Below are positions 1 to 14,722 of a DNA stretch of 64,000 nucleotides, piece by piece. Under the pieces are notes generated by a model. It did no database searches. It was given only the letters and a program-made list of their open reading frames with translations, and had not been told where the DNA came from. The translations under genes and the position numbers were made by a program. The stretch lies in the NCBI GenBank assembly GCA_050947015.1, contig JBMNVT010000011.1:27799-91798 (forward strand), written 5' to 3'. How positions within the stretch are numbered: position 1 is the first letter of the stretch; the number at the start of each line of letters is the position of its first letter. The stretch comes from CAKXIK01 sp050947015. Lineage in GTDB: Bacteria > Bacillota > Clostridia > Oscillospirales > Acutalibacteraceae.

Positions 1-1081
1 CGCCAGGCATGCACATCTCGGTGCCTTCCGGCAGCTCGATGACACCCGTAACGTCAGTCGTTCTGAAATAGAACTGCGGACGATAGTTGTTGAAGAACGG
101 CGTATGACGGCCGCCTTCTTCCTTGGTCAGAACATAAACCTGACCATGGAATTTGGTGTGCGGATGAATGGTGCCCGGTTTGCAAAGAACCTGGCCGCGC
201 TCGATATCCGTTCTCTGCACGCCGCGGAGCAGCGCACCGATGTTATCGCCAGCCTCGGCATAGTCGAGGGTCTTGCGGAACATTTCGATACCGGTAACAA
301 CCGTCTTCTTGCGCTCGTCGGTGAGGCCGATGATCTCGACTTCTTCGCCGGTCTTCAGCTGGCCACGCTCAACTCTGCCGGTGGCTACAGTGCCGCGGCC
401 GGTGATCGTAAACACGTCTTCAACAGGCATCAGGAACGGCAGGTCAGCCTTGTGTTCCGGAGTCGGAATATAGCTGTCAACAGCGTCCATTAACTCAAGA
501 ATCGGCTTGTATTCCGGAGCGTTGATATCCGTGGAAGTAGATTCCAGAGCCTGCAGAGCAGAACCGCGGATGATCGGGGTATCGTCGCCCGGGAATTCGT
601 ACTCGTTCAGGATCTCGCGGATTTCCATCTCGACGAGGTCAAGCAGTTCCGGATCGTCGACCTGATCTGCTTTGTTCATGAACGCGACGATATACGGCAC
701 GCCGACCTGACGGGAAAGCAGGATGTGCTCGCGGGTCTGCGGCATAACGCCGTCAGCAGCGGAAACAACCAGAATTGCACCGTCCATCTGAGCAGCACCG
801 GTAATCATGTTCTTGACGTAGTCAGCATGGCCGGGGCAGTCCACGTGAGCATAGTGACGATTGTCAGTCTGATACTCAACGTGAGAGGTGTTGATGGTAA
901 TGCCGCGCTCTCTCTCTTCGGGAGCCTTATCGATGTTCGCATAATCCGTAAACTCAGCGTCGCCCTTCAGCGCAAGCACCTTGGTGATTGCGGCGGTCAG
1001 GGTGGTCTTGCCATGGTCAACGTGGCCGATGGTGCCGATGTTTACATGGGGCTTGTTTCTTTCAAATTTAGCCTTTGCCAT
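1..1081 (-). CDS. tuf: Elongation factor Tu (partial, C-terminus beyond the window)
   Basis: Delivers aminoacyl-tRNA to the ribosomal A site as a ternary complex with GTP. About 360 codons are present. The N-terminus carries the G1 motif GHVDHGKTT, then DCPGHADY (G3) and NKAD (G4), followed by the start of domain 2 (GTVATGRVERG); the last part of domain 3 is off the left edge. The ATG at 1081 has AAGGAGG about 9 nt upstream. It is the last visible gene of rpoB-rpoC-rpsL-rpsG-fusA-tuf but has its own promoter in the 98-nt fusA-tuf spacer, which fits the high demand for EF-Tu. Identity is certain. Confidence 0.98.
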   Translation of the reverse strand, partial: MAKAKFERNKPHVNIGTIGHVDHGKTTLTAAITKVLALKGDAEFTDYANIDKAPEERERGITINTSHVEYQTDNRHYAHVDCPGHADYVKNMITGAAQMDGAILVVSAADGVMPQTREHILLSRQVGVPYIVAFMNKADQVDDPELLDLVEMEIREILNEYEFPGDDTPIIRGSALQALESTSTDINAPEYKPILELMDAVDSYIPTPEHKADLPFLMPVEDVFTITGRGTVATGRVERGQLKTGEEVEIIGLTDERKKTVVTGIEMFRKTLDYAEAGDNIGALLRGVQRTDIERGQVLCKPGTIHPHTKFHGQVYVLTKEEGGRHTPFFNNYRPQFYFRTTDVTGVIELPEGTEMCMPG

Positions 1082-1145
1082 TGGAAAAATCCTCCTTCGT
1101 AATTCAATTCATAAATCTTTTTTCGCAAATTCACTGCTACTTGAT

Positions 1146-1174
1146 ATTGTATCAAGCAGCGGCAAAAAATTCAA
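1146..1174 (-). promoter_or_regulatory. tuf promoter with an overlapping inverted repeat
   Basis: On the minus strand TTGAAT (1174-1169), a 17-nt spacer and TACAAT (1151-1146) form a good sigma-A promoter just after the fusA stop. The -10 lies inside an inverted repeat, CTTGATA-N3-TATCAAG with outer GCT/AGC pairs (1136-1160), that could be an operator or a hairpin at the 5' end of the transcript. Confidence 0.7.
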
Positions 1175-1179
1175 GACAT

Positions 1180-3273
1180 TTAGTCCTCTTTTTTCGCTCT
1201 TCCGGCAATGATTTTTTCGCCGACAGACTTCGGAACCTCAGAATAGTTGTGCGGCTCCATGGAGTACTGACCGCGGCCCTGCGTTTTGGAGCGCAGGTCG
1301 GTGGCGTAACCAAACATTTCGGAAAGCGGAATGAGGGCTTCGATCTCCTGACCGGACGGCGTCGCCGTCATGCCGAGCATAACGCCGCGGCGGGAGTTGA
1401 CGTCGCCGATGACATCGCCCATATATTCTTCCGGAACGATGATGACGACTTTCATAATCGGCTCGAGCAAAATGGGCTTCGCCTTGCGCATTGCCTCTTT
1501 AAAGGCCATGGAACCGGCGATCTTAAACGCCATTTCAGAGGAGTCGACCTCGTGATACGAACCGTCGTACAAGGTGACCTTTACGTCAACAACCGGGTAA
1601 CCTGCGAGCACGCCGCTGAGCATTGCGCCCTGAATACCTTGGTCGACCGCCGGAATATATTCCTTCGGGATCGCGCCGCCGACAACGGCATTGACAAACT
1701 CGTAGCCCTTTTCGGGGTTCGGATCCAGCTTGATCTTAACATGACCGTACTGGCCGCGGCCGCCGGACTGACGGGCATACTTTTCATCAACATCGGCATT
1801 GCCGGTAATGGTCTCCTTATAAGCAACCTGCGGCTTGCCGACGTTTGCCTCGACCTTGAATTCACGCAGCAGACGGTCGACAATAATCTCCAGATGAAGC
1901 TCACCCATGCCGGCGATGATCGTCTGACCAGTCTCTTCATCGGTGTAAGCCTTAAAGGTCGGGTCTTCTTCTGCCAGCTTGGCAAGAGCGATGCCCATCT
2001 TCTCCTGGCCGGCCTTGGTTTTCGGTTCGATGGCAACGCGGATAACCGGATCCGGGAACTCCATGGATTCGAGAATGACCGGAGCCTTGGGGTCGCAGAG
2101 CGTGTCGCCGGTCGTCGTGTTCTTAAGTCCAACCGCGGCGGCAATGTCACCGGCGTAAACGCACTCAATATCCTGACGGTGGTTGGCGTGCATCTGCAGA
2201 ATACGGCCCAAACGCTCATTGCCGTCCTTCACAGAGTTGTAAACGGTGTCACCGGCGTTCACGGTGCCGGAATAAACGCGGAAGAAGCAAAGCTTGCCGA
2301 CGAACGGGTCGGTCGCAATCTTGAATGCGAGCGCGGAAAACGGCTCGGTATCCGAAGAATGGCGATCTTCTTCCTCGCCAGTATCCGGATTGGTGCCGCG
2401 GATAGCCGGAACATCGGTCGGAGCCGGCATATAATCGATGATGGCGTCAAGCAGCTTCTGCACGCCCTTGTTGCGGTAAGAAGTACCGCAGACAACCGGA
2501 ACAAGCTCGTTGTCCAGCGTGGCCTGACGAAGCACACGGCGCAGCTCCGCAACCGGAATCTCTTCGCCGTTAAGGTATTTATCCATCAGCTCGTCGTCAT
2601 GTTCAACAATCGCTTCCACCATTTCGGCGTGATACTGCTCAGCTTTTTCTTTCATGTCGTCCGGAATCTCTTCCACACGCATGTCCTTGCCAAGCTCATC
2701 GTAGTAGACATCCGCGTTCATCTCCATCAGGTCAATGATGCCGCGGAACGTATCCTCCGAGCCGATCGGCAGCTCGATCGGGACCGGATGGCACTTCAGA
2801 CGATCCTTCATCATCTGAACCACACGGTAAAAATCGGCGCCCATGATGTCCATTTTGTTGACGTAAGCCATGCGCGGCACGCGGTATTTATCCGCCTGAC
2901 GCCACACGGTTTCAGACTGCGGCTCAACGCCGCCCTTGGCACAGAAAACCGTCACAGAACCGTCCATCACACGCAGCGAACGTTCCACCTCAACGGTGAA
3001 GTCCACGTGGCCGGGGGTGTCAATGATGTTGATCCTGTACTTGTTGTCGTTCCGGTTCCAGAAACAGGTGGTTGCAGCCGATGTGATCGTGATGCCTCTT
3101 TCCTGCTCCTGCGCCATCCAGTCCATGGTCGCCGCGCCGTCATGCGTTTCACCAATCTTATGGTTAACGCCTGTATAAAACAAGATACGCTCAGTTGTCG
3201 TAGTCTTGCCGGCGTCGATATGCGCCATGATACCAATGTTACGGGTATGCTCCAAAGATATCTGCCTCGGCAT
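1180..3273 (-). CDS. fusA: Elongation factor G
   Basis: GTPase that drives translocation and, with RRF, ribosome recycling. 697 aa, the normal length for bacterial EF-G. G1 motif AHIDAGKTT lies near residues 17-25, then DTPGHVDF and NKMD; the domain IV signature GGRGQYGHV is near residue 500. The ATG at 3273 has a GGAGAG site. It sits between rpsG and tuf in the str gene order. A 9-bp hairpin stands just upstream of its ribosome binding site. No missing motif. Confidence 0.98.
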   Translation of the reverse strand: MPRQISLEHTRNIGIMAHIDAGKTTTTERILFYTGVNHKIGETHDGAATMDWMAQEQERGITITSAATTCFWNRNDNKYRINIIDTPGHVDFTVEVERSLRVMDGSVTVFCAKGGVEPQSETVWRQADKYRVPRMAYVNKMDIMGADFYRVVQMMKDRLKCHPVPIELPIGSEDTFRGIIDLMEMNADVYYDELGKDMRVEEIPDDMKEKAEQYHAEMVEAIVEHDDELMDKYLNGEEIPVAELRRVLRQATLDNELVPVVCGTSYRNKGVQKLLDAIIDYMPAPTDVPAIRGTNPDTGEEEDRHSSDTEPFSALAFKIATDPFVGKLCFFRVYSGTVNAGDTVYNSVKDGNERLGRILQMHANHRQDIECVYAGDIAAAVGLKNTTTGDTLCDPKAPVILESMEFPDPVIRVAIEPKTKAGQEKMGIALAKLAEEDPTFKAYTDEETGQTIIAGMGELHLEIIVDRLLREFKVEANVGKPQVAYKETITGNADVDEKYARQSGGRGQYGHVKIKLDPNPEKGYEFVNAVVGGAIPKEYIPAVDQGIQGAMLSGVLAGYPVVDVKVTLYDGSYHEVDSSEMAFKIAGSMAFKEAMRKAKPILLEPIMKVVIIVPEEYMGDVIGDVNSRRGVMLGMTATPSGQEIEALIPLSEMFGYATDLRSKTQGRGQYSMEPHNYSEVPKSVGEKIIAGRAKKED

Positions 3274-3298
3274 AATGTTCTCTCCTTACCTCTTGGAT

Positions 3299-3329
3299 GT
3301 GTTATGCAGCAAACAGGCGGGCATAACAC
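3299..3329. other. Hairpin in the rpsG-fusA spacer
   Basis: GTGTTATGC (3299-3307) and GCATAACAC (3321-3329) pair perfectly around a 13-nt loop. It lies about 25 nt upstream of the fusA start and has no U-run, so it is not a terminator. It may affect mRNA processing or fusA translation; function is inferred. Confidence 0.45.
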
Positions 3330-3408
3330 CCAGGCAATGCTTGCAGCCAAAGCTCTTGTCCTCGGAAGGCAAACCCGCGGACAAAAACAGTTTTTTTCAC
3401 AGATACAA

Positions 3409-3879
3409 TTACCATCTGTAGTGGGCAAACGCCTTGTTGGCTTCTGCCATCTTGTGCGTGTCTTCACGCTTTTTGAAGGCGCCGCCTGCACCGTTCACGG
3501 CGTCGAGGATCTCGTTGGCGAGTCTTTCCTTCATGGTCTTTTCGGAACGGGCGCGGGAATAGGTGGAAATCCAACGCAGACCGAGGGTTTCCTTTCTTTC
3601 CGGGCGCACCTCCATCGGAACCTGATAGGTTGCGCCGCCGACACGGCGAGCCTTAACCTCCAGAACCGGCATTACGTTTTCCATCGCCGCCTCAAAAACT
3701 TCGAGCGGCTCCTTGCCGGTCTTCTCGGCGATGATGTCGAACGCACCGTAAACGATCTTCTGGGCAACGCCCTTCTTCCCGTCGTACATCACGTTGTTGA
3801 TCAGCCGGGTCACCAGCTTGGAATTATAAAGCGGATCGGGCAAAACATCACGTTTCGCGATTGAGCCTCTTCTTGGCAC
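3409..3879 (-). CDS. rpsG: 30S ribosomal protein S7
   Basis: Primary 16S rRNA-binding protein of the 30S head. The GTG at 3879 gives MPRRGSIAKRD and 156 aa, the usual size, and has GGAGGG 7 nt upstream. A longer reading from 3948 would add residues unlike S7 and has no such site, so it is rejected. Contains the conserved RRVGGATYQVP stretch. Lies between rpsL and fusA. Confidence 0.97.
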   Translation of the reverse strand: MPRRGSIAKRDVLPDPLYNSKLVTRLINNVMYDGKKGVAQKIVYGAFDIIAEKTGKEPLEVFEAAMENVMPVLEVKARRVGGATYQVPMEVRPERKETLGLRWISTYSRARSEKTMKERLANEILDAVNGAGGAFKKREDTHKMAEANKAFAHYRW

Positions 3880-4024
3880 TTTACTTCCCTCCTTCACAGA
3901 AATGATATCATCGGTACTCGAAAGCGACAAACTTCCGTAGGCCAACACAGAGGCGCATTAATCTATGATTAAACGCCGCTGCATTGCGTCTTTTGCAAAA
4001 ACTGCAGCTACTGTAAAATTTGTC

Positions 4025-4453
4025 TTACTTCTTTGCGGCTCCAGCCTTCGGGCGTTTTGCGCCGTACTTGGAACGGGCCTGCATTCTCTTCGCGACGCCC
4101 TGAGCATCGAGCGTACCGCGGATGATGTGGTAACGCACACCAGGAAGATCCTTGACACGACCGCCGCGAATCAGCACGACGGAGTGCTCCTGCAGGTTGT
4201 GACCCACACCCGGAATATAAGCGGAAACTTCGATTCCGTTGGAAAGACGCACACGGGCAATCTTACGGAGCGCAGAGTTCGGCTTTTTCGGAGTAGCGGT
4301 TTTTACGGTCGTGCAGACGCCGCGCTTCTGCGGAGAATCCTGATCGATCGCAACACGCTTTTTGGAGTTCCAGCCCTTGAGCAGAGCCGGCGCTTTCGCC
4401 TTCTTCTGGGCGGTTTCTCTTCCTTTGCGAACCAACTGGTTAAAACTTGGCAT
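4025..4453 (-). CDS. rpsL: 30S ribosomal protein S12
   Basis: Decoding-centre protein. 142 aa with the conserved TPKKPNSALRK; Lys56-Lys57 correspond to E. coli Lys42-Lys43, so the streptomycin site has the sensitive residues. As in other Gram-positives it has roughly 14 extra residues before this loop compared with E. coli, and a basic lysine-rich tail. The ATG at 4453 follows AAGGAGG. A 119-nt spacer with two hairpins separates it from rpoC; the L7Ae-type gene often found there is absent. Confidence 0.97.
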   Translation of the reverse strand: MPSFNQLVRKGRETAQKKAKAPALLKGWNSKKRVAIDQDSPQKRGVCTTVKTATPKKPNSALRKIARVRLSNGIEVSAYIPGVGHNLQEHSVVLIRGGRVKDLPGVRYHIIRGTLDAQGVAKRMQARSKYGAKRPKAGAAKK

Positions 4454-4487
4454 TCAGACACCTCCTTGCACAAAATATCTATGTTGA

Positions 4488-4548
4488 GAGGGATTGTCCC
4501 TCAAAACAAGCAAAGTCAGGAACAGCCGGATTTGGCAACAAATCCGGC
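4488..4548. other. Two perfect hairpins in the rpoC-rpsL spacer
   Basis: GCCGGATTTG (4525-4534) pairs with CAAATCCGGC (4539-4548), 10 bp with a 4-nt loop. A second hairpin, GAGGGA-TTG-TCCCTC, lies at 4488-4502. Neither is followed by a clear U-run on the minus strand, so partial attenuation, RNA processing or a protein-binding site is more likely than full termination. Confidence 0.5.
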
Positions 4549-4572
4549 GTAGTCCCACGTTTTATTATGATA

Positions 4573-8124
<3,552 letters not shown>

Positions 8125-8150
8125 GCTTATAACCTCCTGTCAATCAGAAA

Positions 8151-11909
<3,759 letters not shown>

Positions 11910-11986
11910 TCCATTCCTCTATTTACCGACAACTTCGGCGAAAATGGTTGGTCATGAAATTTCCTTGGAAATTTGGACAAAAACCC

Positions 11987-12015
11987 TTGAAATTGCGGTC
12001 GGTTTATGCTAATAT
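11987..12015 (+). promoter_or_regulatory. Plus-strand promoter inside the rpoB leader
   Basis: TTGAAA (11987-11992), a 17-nt spacer and TAATAT (12010-12015) read rightwards, opposite to rpoB. The predicted start, about 12022, lies inside the region transcribed as the rpoB 5' leader. An intrinsic terminator lies about 135 nt downstream. Confidence 0.5.
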
Positions 12016-12021
12016 ACTCAA

Positions 12022-12160
12022 AGAAATAGGCACAAATTCCCAAGATAATGCAGTATATTATTGTACCGCATTTTCTTTGGTTTGTCAATCTCTTTTTTCG
12101 GAAATTCAGATTTTTATTGCTGCTTTTCGGGGCTGCCGTTTAAACACGGCGGCTTTTTTA
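12022..12160 (+). ncRNA. Candidate small RNA divergent from rpoB
   Basis: Bounded by the promoter at 11987-12015 and a terminator: GCTGCCGT (12132-12139) pairs fully with ACGGCGGC (12146-12153), followed by six T. No upstream plus-strand gene exists for this terminator to serve. The RNA would be about 140 nt, and its first 30 nt would be antisense to the start of the rpoB leader. It contains a 31-codon hydrophobic reading frame (12048-12143) with no Shine-Dalgarno, so translation is doubtful. This is a sequence-based prediction only. Confidence 0.4.
12060..12088 (-). promoter_or_regulatory. rpoB promoter
   Basis: Minus-strand TTGACA (12088-12083), a 17-nt spacer and TACAAT (12065-12060): a perfect -35 and a good -10. 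Transcription would start near 12053, giving a leader of about 143 nt that contains the 18-nt palindrome AAATTTCC-TT-GGAAATTT (11957-11974). Confidence 0.8.
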
Positions 12161-12296
12161 TTTTATGTCGGGACGTCCGCTGTCTTTGCGCCTTTGAGGC
12201 AGTATGGTCGAATTTTCCTGTTCTTATACGGCGGCGGAAGAAAACAGGAGCGTTCTTCTCCCAAATAGCCAAATTTATCGCAAAACAATAAAAAGG

Positions 12297-12325
12297 TTGA
12301 CTTTCCCGCCCGCAGATCGTATACT
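12297..12325 (+). promoter_or_regulatory. Promoter of the DUF2975/XRE gene pair
   Basis: TTGACT (12297-12302), 17-nt spacer, TATACT (12320-12325); start predicted near 12332, about 30 nt before the first gene. Confidence 0.75.
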
Positions 12326-12362
12326 GATTTCAGAAAATCTTTAACAGAAACCGGGGATGTTT

Positions 12363-12842
12363 ATGAATCAGAAAAAGCTTGCCCGATGGCTGAAGGGCAT
12401 CACCATCATTCTTTGCCTGATGCTGCTTTGCGTTTTCTTTGTTCTCAGCCCCATGATCGACAGCGGCCTTGCCGGGCTGACGCCGGCCAACCGGGAAAAC
12501 TACCACGCGTTTTTCATCGTGGCGCGCGTGATGCTGCTGCCCTGTTTTGCGGCGCTCTGGTTTTTCTGGCGCATCTGCCGCAACATCGGCGCCGACCGTT
12601 CGTTCTGCACCGAAAACGTCCGCTGTTTGAAAAATATTGCGATCCTTGCTCTGGGCGATACCGTACTTTGTTTTCTGACCGTTCTCGTCTTCGCCTGTCT
12701 GTCGTCCTTCGGGGCCGGGTTCTACATCGCATCTCTGGTCATGATTGCAATCGGCATTGCAGTGGCAACCGCGGCGCTTGTGCTGGCTCATCTGACCGAA
12801 AAGGCGGCCGCCCTGAAAGCGGAAAATGATCTGACCATCTGA
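12363..12842 (+). CDS. DUF2975-type four-helix membrane protein
   Basis: 159 aa, matching the DUF2975 pattern: four hydrophobic segments near residues 10-30, 45-68, 88-112 and 117-140, with a short charged N-terminus and the motif RSFCTENVRCLKNIA between helices 2 and 3. The second of two close ATGs is preferred because GGGG is 6 nt upstream of it. Function is unknown. DUF2975 genes are commonly followed by a small XRE regulator, as here, 21 nt downstream, suggesting the pair works together, perhaps with the membrane protein sensing or sequestering the regulator (inference). Confidence 0.8.
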   Translation: MNQKKLARWLKGITIILCLMLLCVFFVLSPMIDSGLAGLTPANRENYHAFFIVARVMLLPCFAALWFFWRICRNIGADRSFCTENVRCLKNIAILALGDTVLCFLTVLVFACLSSFGAGFYIASLVMIAIGIAVATAALVLAHLTEKAAALKAENDLTI

Positions 12843-12863
12843 GCGGGGAAAGGAAGCGTTGCA

Positions 12864-13091
12864 ATGGCAATCCGAATCAATCTGGACGTCATGCTTGCCA
12901 AACGCAAAATGAGTGTGACGGAGCTTTCCGAGCGCGTCGGTATTACAATGGCCAATATTTCTATTTTGAAAAACGAAAAGGCCAGAGCGATCCGCTTTGA
13001 AACGCTCAACAGCATCTGCCGGGCGCTGGATTGTCAGCCGGGCGATATCATTGAATACGTTCCGGACCCGCCCAACACCCCGGAAACATAA
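12864..13091 (+). CDS. Small XRE-family transcriptional regulator
   Basis: 75 aa, almost entirely one Cro/C1-type helix-turn-helix: SVTELSERVGITMANISILK is helix 2-turn-helix 3, followed by FETLNSICRALDCQPGDII, typical of the YozG-like group. AAAGGAAG lies 7 nt before the ATG. It shares a transcript with the DUF2975 gene and ends at a strong terminator. Probably regulates its own operon; the target is not visible. Confidence 0.9.
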   Translation: MAIRINLDVMLAKRKMSVTELSERVGITMANISILKNEKARAIRFETLNSICRALDCQPGDIIEYVPDPPNTPET

Positions 13092-13132
13092 AAGCTGCAG
13101 TTCCCGGCCGGACAGGGAACTGCAGCTTTTTT
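13090..13132. terminator. Bidirectional intrinsic terminator
   Basis: A 16-bp perfect stem (13090-13105 with 13115-13130) around GGCCGGACA, with T-runs on both sides. Serves the XRE gene on plus and probably ctpB on minus. Confidence 0.9.
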
Positions 13133-13237
13133 GCGTCACAACCCAAACTGCGCTGCGGACAAAATTAACGCGTTGTATGCCGTTGCAAAACCGCCTGCGA
13201 AAAATTTCCCGGGCAATCCCGCAACCCGCTCTGCCGG

Positions 13238-14593
13238 TTACAGATGCAGAACCTGTCTGGCATCGTCCTCCAGCGCGGCGGCAGAGCTTGTTCCTGCGCC
13301 TTCTGCTCCGGATTCCGCGGAAGCGCTTTCTTCCGCGGAGGAACCGTTGCTGCCTGAGGTGCCGCTGCCTGTGTTGGTCTGCGCCCCGCCGATCATCAGC
13401 GCACTGACCGCCGTTTTAAGCTGGGTATCCTCATCGTCGGTCAGAAAATAAAATCGTTCCTGCAAATCCTCCGAAAGTTCTGCCACAATATCCGGCGCAA
13501 CGCCGACACCGTCAAAATTATCGCTGACCGGCGGGAAAAACTTTGCAATGGTCAGATTCACCGCCGAACCGTCCGTCAACGCAAACAGCTGCTGCATAGT
13601 GCCCTTGCCGTAGGTGGTGGCCCCCACAATGGTTCCCTTGCCATAATCTTTGACCGCACAGGCCAGCAGCTCGGCAGCCGATGCGCTGTTCTGATTCACG
13701 AGCACGGCAAGCGGCAGCGAAAGCTGGTTGGAATCGGACGTGTAAAGCACCTGTCTGGCGCCGTCCTTGCCGGCCGAGGAAACGATGTTGCCCGCCGGAA
13801 GAATCTGATCCAGCACGGAGGAAACCGCGCTGAGCGAACCGCCCGGGTTGTTGCGCACGTCAATCACCAAGCCCGTGGCGCCCTGCGCGGTCAGGCTGCT
13901 GACCGCCGTTCTGAACTGGGCCGCGGTGCCGTTTTCGTTTTCGGCGCCGTCGGTAAACTCGGTAATGCGCAAATAACCGATCCCATTTTCCATCAGGCGG
14001 TAATCAACCGTCACCATATCAAACTGCTTGCGGGTAGCGGTGAGCGGGATGCTTTCCTCTCCGCGCAGTACGGTCAGCTCCACCTCTGTTCCCGATTCGC
14101 CGCCAATCAGGTCGGAAAGCCGACTGTAATCGTTCGCCGTCAACTCCTGATCGCCGACCCTCTGCAAAATATCGCCCTTTTGAATGCCGGCAGCGGCGGC
14201 CGGAGAATTCGGCGTCACCCGCGTTACCGCAATGGTTCCGTCCTGCTGCAGTGTAACGTCCACGCCGATGCCAACCATCTGTCCGCTGAGCTCCAACTGG
14301 CGGGCTGTATATTCCGCCTGCGTCAGGTAATAGCTGTGTTTGTCATCAATACCGTTCATATAACCCTGCGCAATCGCGTTGTTCAGCGCCGTTTGGTCCA
14401 GCTCGTTCAGGTAATTTTTGCGCACCTTCTGGTCGATCTCGCTGAGCTTGGAAAACATTTTCATCCGCTCGCTCAAATCGTCCACCTGTGCCTTAGTGCG
14501 GTTGATGGTATACTGATAAGTCAGCGACATGGTCAGCGTTGCCGTCACAGCCATCAGGGCGATCGCCACGCCCCAGGAAATCCGTTTTTTCAT
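13238..14593 (-). CDS. ctpB: Carboxy-terminal processing protease (S41, CtpB-like)
   Basis: Membrane-anchored serine protease. About 451 aa. An N-terminal signal anchor (residues 6-24) is followed by a PDZ domain near 100-180 and the S41 catalytic domain. Catalytic Ser lies in NQNSASAAELL and Lys in TYGKGTMQ, both intact. The last 50 residues are low-complexity Ser/Gly/Ala/Glu. The ATG at 14593 (MKKRISWG) is chosen over an upstream GTG because AAAGGA precedes it. Last gene of the ftsE-ftsX-M23-ctpB run; in Bacillus ctpB also sits with ftsEX, so a role in wall hydrolysis or processing of extracytoplasmic regulators is likely. Confidence 0.92.
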   Translation of the reverse strand: MKKRISWGVAIALMAVTATLTMSLTYQYTINRTKAQVDDLSERMKMFSKLSEIDQKVRKNYLNELDQTALNNAIAQGYMNGIDDKHSYYLTQAEYTARQLELSGQMVGIGVDVTLQQDGTIAVTRVTPNSPAAAAGIQKGDILQRVGDQELTANDYSRLSDLIGGESGTEVELTVLRGEESIPLTATRKQFDMVTVDYRLMENGIGYLRITEFTDGAENENGTAAQFRTAVSSLTAQGATGLVIDVRNNPGGSLSAVSSVLDQILPAGNIVSSAGKDGARQVLYTSDSNQLSLPLAVLVNQNSASAAELLACAVKDYGKGTIVGATTYGKGTMQQLFALTDGSAVNLTIAKFFPPVSDNFDGVGVAPDIVAELSEDLQERFYFLTDDEDTQLKTAVSALMIGGAQTNTGSGTSGSNGSSAEESASAESGAEGAGTSSAAALEDDARQVLHL

Positions 14594-14685
14594 AATATTG
14601 ATTCGTCCTTTCACGGCCGACCGAAACGGCCGTCATCCTGAAACGCCGCCGCAGGGCGGTGCGACGCTCTCCCTGCAGTTTTCCC

Positions 14686-14720
14686 GCAGGCTCCGGTTTT
14701 ATCACCAAACCGGAGCCTGC
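14686..14720. other. 14-bp hairpin after the M23 gene
   Basis: GCAGGCTCCGGTTT (14686-14699) pairs perfectly with AAACCGGAGCCTGC (14707-14720), loop 7 nt, 2 nt after the M23 stop. On the minus strand it is not followed by a U-run, so it may be a partial terminator or a 3'-end stabiliser that sets the M23:ctpB ratio. Confidence 0.55.
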
Positions 14721-14722
14721 CG

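Noticed and set aside
1075..3864. Very long open frame antisense to fusA and rpsG (over 900 codons)
   Set aside because: Shadow of codon bias in a highly expressed gene: sense codons TTA, CTA and TCA are rare, so antisense stops are absent. It has no start signal or domain. The same applies to long antisense frames over rpoC, rpoB and ileS.
12048..12143. 31-codon hydrophobic frame (MQYIIVPHFLWF...) resembling a type I toxin
   Set aside because: No Shine-Dalgarno, and its stop lies in the terminator loop; it overlaps the rpoB promoter region. Mentioned only as part of the RNA candidate.
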